64,000 nt of DNA from Lentisphaera profundi (GTDB taxonomy: Bacteria > Verrucomicrobiota > Lentisphaeria > Lentisphaerales > Lentisphaeraceae): NCBI RefSeq assembly GCF_028728065.1, contig NZ_CP117811.1, positions 1,736,001-1,800,000 of the forward strand, given 5' to 3'. This document shows, piece by piece, positions 7,891 through 14,922 of the stretch. Position 1 is the first letter of the stretch, and every line of letters begins with the position of its first letter. The notes under the pieces are model-generated. The model saw only the letters and a program-made list of their open reading frames with translations. It searched no databases and was not told the origin of the DNA. Position numbers and translations under genes: made by a program.

Positions 7891-10053
7891 ATGAATAAAA
7901 TTTTCTATCTCCTCATTTTCTGTACTTGCTTGATACAAGCTAAAGAAATCCATGCATATCCAAATAATATCAAGTCAAATTTACGTGTAGCCCATCAACA
8001 ATGGCAAAAACTACGACAAGATAAGTATTCAGGTACTATTGAAATTATTCTTCATCCCGGAATTCATCGATTAAGTGAAACACTGATTTTTAATGAAATT
8101 GGAGCTGAATCCAAAACTATAATACGTTCAAAAAATAGCGCGCCTGCAATTATTAGTGGTTCACGAAAAATTGAGGATTGGCAGCAGACAAAACTGAAAA
8201 ACGGCAAGATTTGGTCCGCATCAGTTCCATGGGCGAAGGATACACATTTTTTCCATGTCTTATTTAAAAATGACAAAATGCTCAAACGCTCAAGTTCTGA
8301 AATGATTGAACTCAGCAATGATGCACCGAGTCGTTTTTATTGCAATACTCTTCAAAGTCGTTTAGAATTTAATAATCATCCAGAAATCACCGCACTTAAG
8401 AATTTTGATGACGTCGAATTATTTGGTCAACCAACTCGAAAATGGTTAGTCAATTACTTGCCTATTGAATCAATCAAAAAGGATAAAACTACACTGAAAA
8501 TACCTGCTACCTACATCATGAGTGGCGAATGGAAGATCGAGAATTCTTTAGAATATCTAGATACTCCTGGTGAATGGTGCCTCAATAATGGTACTCTCTA
8601 TTATTGGCCTGAAGCTACTAAACCAAAGGATATCTTTGCCCCTTACCTAGATGAACTCATCCGCGTGGCCGGTCAAAGTGATGCTTCTCTAAAAGGAGAG
8701 AAGGAAAAACCGGCTTCCAATTTCATCTTCCAAAACCTTACTTTCACCCATGCTGATAGACAAAGTTGGAGCAAAGATGACATCGGCCTTCAACACGACT
8801 GGAATATGTGGGACAAAGCCAATGGCTTATTACGTTTTCGCAGTGCAAAAAATTGCGAAGTTCGCAAATGTAATTTTATTAATTCAGGAAGCGATGGCAT
8901 CCGTTTAGACCTTTTTTGTCAAAATATAAAAATCCACGATAATTACTTTAGTAAATTGGGTGGCACTGGCATACTGCTTGCAGGTTATGGGCCAGGCAAA
9001 AAAGACGTCAATCACCACAATGAAATAGTAAATAATACACTGACTGATATTGGCACCCTCTTCTGGCATTCGCCAGGCATCTTTATTTGGCAAAGTGGTC
9101 ATAACCTCATTGCCAAAAACCACATTTATGATCAGGGCTATAGCGGTATTATTGTCGCCGGTGTGAGGAGACGTTTTTTTGAACAAAAATTCCCTAAAGA
9201 TCAAAGAACAGATAAGAATCCCTTTAAGTTTTGGCAATTCCCAAAAGGCACACGTGAACATCTGCCCTCGATTCGTTGGGCGGAAATCAAAAATATTAAA
9301 GACCCTTTAGACTGGAAGCTTTATGAACCCTACATGCATGCTCGCCATAATGTGATTGAGTTTAACGAAGTACACGACTGTATGAAAAGGCTTCACGATG
9401 GTAATGGCATCTACCTTTCCGCTCATGGCAATGAAAACTTAGTTCGTTATAACCTGGTCTATAATCACCCCAAAGGATCTATGATCCGGACTGATGATGA
9501 TTCTCATCAGTCACTCTTAAGCTTTAATGTCTTATTAGGTACTACTGCTAAAGATGGACTTTGTATGAAAGGTCAAAACACATTTGAAAATAATTTCTTT
9601 TTTAATACGCGCTTCACTACAGGTATGGCAGGAAATAAAGCTGAATACACTTCAAACTTTAGAAAAAACATCTTCTACTCCACAGGAGATATTAATCATT
9701 TCCACTATAAAACTTTTATGATGGGTCCTATGCTCAACGATAATATTTATTATTCTCCAAATACTGAGAATGCACGCAAATTCCTTCGTGACGTTCAAAC
9801 TCTAGGACAAGATAGTCGCAGCCTAGTTGCTGACCCGCAATTTACTGAACTTGATACTGGAGACCTCTCTTTCCTTCCTGATTCACCTGCTCATAAAATG
9901 GGCATCAGAGGATTGAACAAAGAACAATTCCTCAACATTGGTACGAGTCAGGACCCATGGCTCAAACGTAAACAATCTCAACTTCCGATTAAGTGGAATG
10001 ATATGCAAGGGGATTATTATTACTATATCAATAAGATAAAACGCATTCACTGA
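7891..10053 (+). CDS. Secreted right-handed parallel beta-helix protein, GH141-like
   Basis: 720 residues with a signal peptide (MNKIFYLLIFCTCLIQA, cleavage probably before KE). The early segment (IEIILHPGIHRLSETLIF, then APAIISGSRKIEDWQ) resembles proteins assigned to GH141, a beta-helix family with alpha-L-fucosidase and xylanase members; this is recalled resemblance, not a search result. Helical ladders rich in N-x-(I/F)-x-(N/D) span about 270-600 (CEVRKCNFINSGSDGIRLD, NLIAKNHIYDQGYSGIIVAG). It is the third gene of the fucosidase operon, 21 bases after the previous stop, and a terminator follows. It shares its fold but only distant sequence with the preceding gene. A pectate-lyase-like activity cannot be excluded. 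Confidence 0.75.
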   Translation: MNKIFYLLIFCTCLIQAKEIHAYPNNIKSNLRVAHQQWQKLRQDKYSGTIEIILHPGIHRLSETLIFNEIGAESKTIIRSKNSAPAIISGSRKIEDWQQTKLKNGKIWSASVPWAKDTHFFHVLFKNDKMLKRSSSEMIELSNDAPSRFYCNTLQSRLEFNNHPEITALKNFDDVELFGQPTRKWLVNYLPIESIKKDKTTLKIPATYIMSGEWKIENSLEYLDTPGEWCLNNGTLYYWPEATKPKDIFAPYLDELIRVAGQSDASLKGEKEKPASNFIFQNLTFTHADRQSWSKDDIGLQHDWNMWDKANGLLRFRSAKNCEVRKCNFINSGSDGIRLDLFCQNIKIHDNYFSKLGGTGILLAGYGPGKKDVNHHNEIVNNTLTDIGTLFWHSPGIFIWQSGHNLIAKNHIYDQGYSGIIVAGVRRRFFEQKFPKDQRTDKNPFKFWQFPKGTREHLPSIRWAEIKNIKDPLDWKLYEPYMHARHNVIEFNEVHDCMKRLHDGNGIYLSAHGNENLVRYNLVYNHPKGSMIRTDDDSHQSLLSFNVLLGTTAKDGLCMKGQNTFENNFFFNTRFTTGMAGNKAEYTSNFRKNIFYSTGDINHFHYKTFMMGPMLNDNIYYSPNTENARKFLRDVQTLGQDSRSLVADPQFTELDTGDLSFLPDSPAHKMGIRGLNKEQFLNIGTSQDPWLKRKQSQLPIKWNDMQGDYYYYINKIKRIH

Positions 10054-10067
10054 GACTTTTGATAAAC

Positions 10068-10091
10068 AGGCTGCTAACTCAGCCTTTCTTT
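10068..10091 (+). terminator. Terminator of the fucosidase/beta-helix operon
   Basis: Stem AGGCTG (10068-10073) and CAGCCT (10080-10085) with a 6-base loop is followed by TTCTTT, 15 bases after the stop of the GH141-like gene. Confidence 0.7.
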
Positions 10092-10139
10092 AAGCATTAC
10101 TCAATTAGCTTTGATGCACTCCATACGAAAAAGGGACTC

Positions 10140-10670
10140 CTAATGAAGGACACTTAAGGGGTTATAGTGGGTTTTTGCGAAGCTAGTCCGCCCGCCGGAG
10201 GCGCTCCGCCCGCCGGAGGGTACTGCCACACAGGCGGAGAAAAACATATGGGGCTTCGCACCAGTCGCCGGGTCAAGGGCTGGCAAGTCCTTGGTGGGAG
10301 TATGAGGGACTCGTCCCTCATTTAGTCAAACTTGGGGCTCCGCCCCAGTATAAATACCTCCGGTGGCCGAGGAGCCCTCGGGGCCCTACTAAAAAAGGTA
10401 GTAGCACGTATAAAGACCCTTAAGTTCCCGCCCGCGGTGGCTCTCCTAATGAGTGGGAACTTAAGGGTTTTTAAGATGAAGTTGGGCTCTGCCCAATACC
10501 CGCGTAAGGATGCGAAGCACCCTTAAGAATCCCAACGCTTGTCGCTACGCTCCTACACTTAAATCTTAGCAGAAATGAGTACCGTACTATATTCAATTCA
10601 TACTTAATCCATCCGCCTGGTCAAGGAGTGGCAGCTCCTTGCAGGGTTTGGGGCAGAGCCCCATACATAA
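10140..10670. repeat. Cluster of short GC-rich hairpins (REP-like patch), non-coding
   Basis: This stretch is visibly richer in G+C than the AT-rich surroundings and has no convincing gene. It holds a 15-bp direct repeat TCCGCCCGCCGGAGG (10187-10201, 10205-10219) and many perfect small dyads: TGAGGGAC/GTCCCTCA (10303-10320), TGGGGC/GCCCCA (10333-10347 and 10649-10663), CCGAGG/CCTCGG (10367-10381), TTGGGC/GCCCAA (10482-10496), and two related CAAGG/CCTTG hairpins (10274-10293, 10622-10641). Several share three-base loops. This resembles dispersed REP-type palindromes that collect between genes. Short open frames crossing it have no coding character. Confidence 0.65.
10417..10470 (+). other. 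13-bp perfect inverted repeat, possible stem-loop or terminator
   Basis: CCCTTAAGTTCCC (10417-10429) and GGGAACTTAAGGG (10455-10467) are perfect inverted copies separated by 25 bases and followed by a T run. The cttaaggg core also occurs near 10152. It may be a terminator-like hairpin or the ends of a miniature element; no open frame lies inside. Confidence 0.55.
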
Positions 10671-10966
10671 TTAATAAAATAAGCTTAAGTTTTTTTTAAG
10701 CTCATCTTTAAGGGGTTTAATCGGATGAATCTGATGGCTGCTGTGCTGTATGCAATGCATTTCTCAATCATGAAAAACTTTCTACATGGCATACCTTCGG
10801 TACTTATATTTATCTTATTCAAGCACCATGGACTTCATTTCATGCTTCATCGACTTAACTCTAAAAATACATGGGTTCATTATTTTCTGCCATCGTATGC
10901 TCTCACACGAGCAGCATTTTACTTTTATTTTTCTACTCGAGTAGGCTTAAACACCTACGATATAAG
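10671..10966. other. Stretch without a supported gene
   Basis: After the hairpin patch, the sequence returns to AT-rich composition. An open frame of 83 codons at 10725-10976 (plus) has no recognisable motif and unusual composition (many His, Phe and Tyr), so it is not called. The stretch may be decayed remains of the gene whose 3' end survives at 10967-11120. Confidence 0.4.
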
Positions 10967-11120
10967 CTATTTATGAATTTCTCTTTGGAGCTCAGAAAAA
11001 CGAGGAAATGATAAGTCTCCAAACTTTAGTTTTTGAGCTATATGTTTACTCACTTCTTTTGCAATTTCCCATGAGCCTCTACGTGTAAAATGGACATTAA
11101 TGGGGCTTTGTAATAAACAA
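10967..11120 (-). pseudogene. Remnant C-terminus of an SGNH/GDSL-type hydrolase
   Basis: On the minus strand about 50 codons run to a TAG stop and contain INVHFTRRGSWEIAKEVSKH, which resembles the last block of SGNH/GDSL hydrolases (the D-x-(I/V)-H-F-T-x-x-G catalytic His segment). No upstream SGNH blocks are visible: the readable similarity ends where the prepilin-like gene stops at 11122, and the rest of the frame is that gene's 3' end read out of frame. This looks like a truncated gene left by a rearrangement. The similarity is judged by eye on a short segment. The Asp expected before His is replaced by Asn. Confidence 0.35.
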
Positions 11121-11121
11121 G

Positions 11122-11931
11122 CTACTTTCCACAGTCCCACAATGTATTCCGTGTGTCTGTAGATGACCATGGATCTGAACCTGAGCCCTGGTAAGTCGCT
11201 GGGTAATAAATGTAACTCACATGACCGTCGACAAATAAATAATTACTTTTCCAAAGATCATGACTCCAATAAGACTTATCTCCCTGCTTGGCATGAATAT
11301 TTTCAACTGCCATTACTGCTCTGGATTGATGGCCTGTACTATTATTATCATATGGATTCTCTGCCATTGCAATGCTTTCACTCGCTTGATTTACATCTGT
11401 GTACGAACGTGAATAAACCTTATCCGCATCTGTCTCCCAAGGGTTACTCGTCATCCCACGTCCGGCCCATGAAGTAAATGTATAAAGTTGATTGAGTGAA
11501 TACGAACGAGATATTTTATCTAACGCACTGACTTCTCCCCTCGCATCAGAGGGACAACGATAGAGCTGACTGCCACTAGCCTGCTCACTATCCACATCAA
11601 AACCCCAAATTGATTTGTCTACATCACTTAAGTTACGGCTATCGTAGTCACTTAGCTTATCGTCCCACGACCATGCATAATCAACTTGAGTGGAAATGTT
11701 ATGTGAGACGGGATAGTAGCCCTCATTATCCTCTAAATACATAAAAATAACAGTGGCGATTTGTTTTTGATTATTCGTGCATTGAGTTCGCTTTGCAGAC
11801 GCTCTTGCTTTTGCGAGCACGGGTAAAAGAAATGATGATAGGATACCCACTATGGCAATCACCACCAATAACTCAATAAGTGAAAAGGAGGCTGTTTTTT
11901 GCGGTCTTCTATTCAAAATGATTTTAGTCAT
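11122..11931 (-). CDS. Prepilin-like secreted protein with H-x-DG C-terminal motif
   Basis: 269 residues. The N-terminus carries a type IV prepilin/type II pseudopilin signal: basic leader, then F-SLIELLVVIAIVGILSSF with the Glu at +5, expected to be cut by prepilin peptidase and methylated. The C-terminus contains SNYLFVDGHVSYIY with an upstream His, the H-x9-DG type motif (here the spacing reads as ten). Such proteins form very large families in Lentisphaera and planctomycetes, mostly of unknown role; surface display or pseudopilus assembly is the usual inference. It is divergent from the kinase at 12145, with a 26-bp palindrome between. Two Cys residues (TQCTNN, YRCPSD) may form a disulfide. 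Confidence 0.85.
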   Translation of the reverse strand: MTKIILNRRPQKTASFSLIELLVVIAIVGILSSFLLPVLAKARASAKRTQCTNNQKQIATVIFMYLEDNEGYYPVSHNISTQVDYAWSWDDKLSDYDSRNLSDVDKSIWGFDVDSEQASGSQLYRCPSDARGEVSALDKISRSYSLNQLYTFTSWAGRGMTSNPWETDADKVYSRSYTDVNQASESIAMAENPYDNNSTGHQSRAVMAVENIHAKQGDKSYWSHDLWKSNYLFVDGHVSYIYYPATYQGSGSDPWSSTDTRNTLWDCGK

Positions 11932-12007
11932 AATTTATATATCCTTGTTATTATATAAATAGAGAAGCGAAGAGAAATCAAGCTTGTTACAAAAAACATT
12001 GCTTTCA

Positions 12008-12033
12008 TTAATGATAAATCTATTTATCATTAA
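12008..12033. promoter_or_regulatory. 26-bp palindrome between divergent genes, possible operator
   Basis: TTAATGATAAAT and ATTTATCATTAA are perfect 12-base arms around CT. The site lies 77 bases upstream of the prepilin-like start and 112 bases upstream of the kinase start, where it could control both. The symmetry suits a dimeric helix-turn-helix regulator, but no regulator gene is adjacent apart from the sigma factor. Confidence 0.5.
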
Positions 12034-12144
12034 AATGAAGACTTTATAACAAATTTATTTATAAAACATTTAGCTATTAATTTTATTTCAGCATAGGTCT
12101 CGTATTATAGTTTATATGTTTGAACTAGAAGCGAGTGCCTTAGA

Positions 12145-14202
12145 ATGAACAAGAATGAGATTACCAACAATAATTTTTCGAAAATTTTTGATGAAGCCAA
12201 TTCTCTTCTTGTTGATGAAGCCGAAACTCCCATTATTGATTCAATAAAAAATGAAGCTGATCGCTATTCACAACTACAAGAACATGCAGTCGGTGGTCAC
12301 AAAATTATCTACAAATGTCACGATGAATACACCGATCGTTTTGTTGCCCTCGCCTTATTAAAAGACTCTTGTGATCATAAAAAAGAAGAACTTTTCCTCC
12401 GTGAAGGAAGAATCAATTCTCTCCTACAGCACCCGAATATCATCCCTGTTTACGACATGGGTTTTAGAAACAACTCGCCTTTTTTTACGATGAAGTTCAT
12501 CCAGGGGCAAACTCTGGGAAGCCTCATTAAGAATTTAGCCATGGCTAATCAAGAAACGTGTCAGCGAAATGAACTCATTGATATCTTCTTAAAAGTATGT
12601 GATGCCATTGCCTACTGTCACTCAAATGGCATTGCCCACCTAGATTTAAAACCTGACAACATCTGTATTGATGAATATGGTGAAGTCTATGTCTGTGACT
12701 GGGGGCTTGCCATAGTACTAGATGATAGTGCCTACCGCGACGATGCCTTTTCAGATTTAGATAAATACTCACTCAATTCAATTCATCAGGAAAACCAAAC
12801 TATAGATGGTTACCTTAAAGGTACGCCAGGCTATATGGCTCCCGAACAAACTCCCTTGATGAAGGAAAATAAAGGAAGGCACAGTGATATATTTTCCTTA
12901 GGAGCCATGCTCTACACTATCTTAACATTAAAGAAACCATTCCCAGCCGATTCTATAGAGCTTATTTTACAAAAAACTGTGCAAGGTGATTTCACATACC
13001 CCTCCACTTTAATTAAAAATTTACCGGCTCAACTAGAACTCATTTGCCTCAAAGCTTTACAGGTTCCACTTGATCAACGTTACGCGTCTGTGGAGGATTT
13101 TAAAAATGATATATTGGCTTTTCGCAATGGCTTTGCCATCTCAGCAGAAAAAAATTCCAACCTAAAAATCGTTAGTCTTTTAATCAAACGTAACAAAGCT
13201 TTGGTCATTAGTTTATTTTTAGCTTTGGTCATTATCAGCACATCAACTTTTCTCTTCACTGTGAACTTAAAAAAATCTAAAAACACCGCGATTGCCCTCG
13301 CCGAAAAGTTCCGCCAAAAGACTCAAGAAAGTGATCTTCGCGGTTCCTTACTTGCTAAGAAAATTTTTGCTGATGCCAAGATACAATTCCAAAATGATCA
13401 ATTTTATCAAGCCTTAGAACTTGTCAATTATTCATTGGAATTAAATCCGAATAATAGTCTTGCCAAGGAATTAAAAGGACTGCTTTGTTTTATTACGGAA
13501 GATTACCCAACTGCCTTAAGTTCCTTATCTCCTTTAAGTAAAAAAGATCATTTCAGTCAGTTCATCTTAGACTATTTAAGTGAAAATCAGGCGCCAAAAT
13601 CTATCGAAGACTTTTATAAGCTGACGACTAAAGTCAATGAGGAATTCGGTATTTCGAATACTTTGAGTTCTGATTTATTACACCATAAAATCTACTCAAA
13701 GCTAACTTATCAAGAAAGACTCCAGCTTGCATCACTCTTGCTTGCTCTATCCAACGCAGACAATGAAATATCACTTAACTATGATGCTCCCACAAAATAC
13801 CTGAGCCTAGCTAATAACCCCACACTAGTCCAGCCTTATATGTTACAAAATTTTCCTGCTCAAAAAGCCGATTTTTCGAATACATCGATCGTGAATTTTA
13901 TCACTTTCCGCTCGATGCCTTTACTGAGCTTAAATGTCAGCTCAACTCAAATAGCGGATCTAGAGAGCCTCTCGAATACATCACTTCGTGAACTCTATAT
14001 TGCCCATACAAAAATCCGGGATTTGAGTCCTTTGCGAAATTCTACCTTACAAGTTTTGGATATTCGTGGTTTAGAGATACTGGATTACCGAAGCTTATTT
14101 TCCATGCAACAACTTAAAACACTAATCACTTCGCCTGGTCAAATTGACCTTAAACTCAAAAAGAAACTCAACTGGCGCATAAAAATAATCGAAAAAGATT
14201 AA
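12145..14202 (+). CDS. Membrane Ser/Thr protein kinase with TPR-like and leucine-rich C-terminal part
   Basis: 685 residues. The kinase domain spans about 45-330: VALALLKD with the ATP-binding Lys73, HLDLKPDN with catalytic Asp167, DWG at 185-187 in place of DFG, and GTPGYMAPEQ in the activation/P+1 region. The Gly-rich loop is reduced to GGHK, and Arg of HRD is Leu. One membrane helix lies at about 352-373. The outer part has a TPR-like stretch (about 390-470) and leucine-rich repeats near the end (LRELYIAHTKIRDLSPL, LQVLDIRG). Its stop overlaps by three bases the stop of the convergent ECF sigma gene. The kinase at 49764-51719 has the same order of domains. Substrate unknown; the sigma factor or an anti-sigma function is a natural guess. 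Confidence 0.88.
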   Translation: MNKNEITNNNFSKIFDEANSLLVDEAETPIIDSIKNEADRYSQLQEHAVGGHKIIYKCHDEYTDRFVALALLKDSCDHKKEELFLREGRINSLLQHPNIIPVYDMGFRNNSPFFTMKFIQGQTLGSLIKNLAMANQETCQRNELIDIFLKVCDAIAYCHSNGIAHLDLKPDNICIDEYGEVYVCDWGLAIVLDDSAYRDDAFSDLDKYSLNSIHQENQTIDGYLKGTPGYMAPEQTPLMKENKGRHSDIFSLGAMLYTILTLKKPFPADSIELILQKTVQGDFTYPSTLIKNLPAQLELICLKALQVPLDQRYASVEDFKNDILAFRNGFAISAEKNSNLKIVSLLIKRNKALVISLFLALVIISTSTFLFTVNLKKSKNTAIALAEKFRQKTQESDLRGSLLAKKIFADAKIQFQNDQFYQALELVNYSLELNPNNSLAKELKGLLCFITEDYPTALSSLSPLSKKDHFSQFILDYLSENQAPKSIEDFYKLTTKVNEEFGISNTLSSDLLHHKIYSKLTYQERLQLASLLLALSNADNEISLNYDAPTKYLSLANNPTLVQPYMLQNFPAQKADFSNTSIVNFITFRSMPLLSLNVSSTQIADLESLSNTSLRELYIAHTKIRDLSPLRNSTLQVLDIRGLEILDYRSLFSMQQLKTLITSPGQIDLKLKKKLNWRIKIIEKD

Positions 14203-14813
14203 TGACAATCTAATTCCTTGTTTAAGCGGGTGATTTCTTTGATCAAAGCATTTCGCGCTCGTTGTTTGTACACACGAACCGAGCTAGAGGCTATCCCTAT
14301 ACGGCTTTCGATTTCTTCATCAGCAATATCCTGCATTGCCAGTTCAAAAACAGACCTTATTTTATCTGACAATTCATTTTTAATATTCTCATAAGCTTTT
14401 TCGGCAATAAAGACTTTCCATTCTTTTTCAGCAATTTTTTCAATTTCTGGCTCAGTCACACGACTCATACTTTGAAAATCTTCTTCATATTGCACTTCTT
14501 TCTTGGCATTATTACCTGCTTTTGATTTGAGGTAATCTTTCACAATATTACAGGTCACTAAACTTAACCATGTACGAAAACGACATTTATTGGGCCTGTA
14601 TTCAAATTTGGGAAGATCTTTCCAAAGCTTTAATAAAACATTTTGCAGCAGGTCCTCATTAAGCTCATTTTTTAAATTAAAATTGCGTATAATGACATAA
14701 ATATAATTTTTATAGGTCTCAACAAAATCTTCCCAACAATGCTCATCTTCGTGATTTGTTTGAATTCGTTGAATTAAAGTCAACCTAGTTGAGTAATCTT
14801 TCTTCAATGACAC
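14199..14813 (-). CDS. ECF-type RNA polymerase sigma factor
   Basis: 204 residues of the sigma-70 family with regions 2 and 4 only. Region 2 is about residues 20-95 (DLLQNVLLKLWKDLPKF, RFRTWLSLVTCNIVKDYL). Region 4 is about 140-195 and ends in a helix-turn-helix (DEEIESRIGIASSSVRVYKQ). It is convergent with the kinase at 12145 and touches it end to end. It resembles the sigma factor at 51724-52332, including the RIQTNHEDEHCWEDFVETY opening. No anti-sigma gene is adjacent; in planctomycete-type systems the kinase itself is thought to take that signalling role. Its own promoter must lie in 14814-14922. Confidence 0.9.
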   Translation of the reverse strand: MSLKKDYSTRLTLIQRIQTNHEDEHCWEDFVETYKNYIYVIIRNFNLKNELNEDLLQNVLLKLWKDLPKFEYRPNKCRFRTWLSLVTCNIVKDYLKSKAGNNAKKEVQYEEDFQSMSRVTEPEIEKIAEKEWKVFIAEKAYENIKNELSDKIRSVFELAMQDIADEEIESRIGIASSSVRVYKQRARNALIKEITRLNKELDCH

Positions 14814-14854
14814 GCTCCTCTAAATCTTAAATAATATTATATTTACTACTATAT

Positions 14855-14893
14855 AAAAAGGCCCTATTGAATACAATTCAACAGGGCCTTTTT
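14855..14893 (-). terminator. Terminator after ppdK
   Basis: AAAAAGGCCCT (14855-14865) and AGGGCCTTTTT (14883-14893) form an 11-bp stem, with an inner TTGAA/TTCAA pairing in the loop. Read on the minus strand it follows ppdK and ends in a U tract. The symmetry would also let it act in the other direction. Confidence 0.85.
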
Positions 14894-14922
14894 AATAAAT
14901 TAAACTGCGTTTAAAATATTAT

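Noticed and set aside
10332-10526. 64-codon plus-strand open frame
   Set aside because: It crosses several hairpins of the REP-like patch and has no ribosome site or motif.
10725-10976. 83-codon plus-strand open frame with hydrophobic segments
   Set aside because: Composition is unlike neighbouring genes, there is no recognisable motif, and it overlaps the area of a decayed minus-strand gene.
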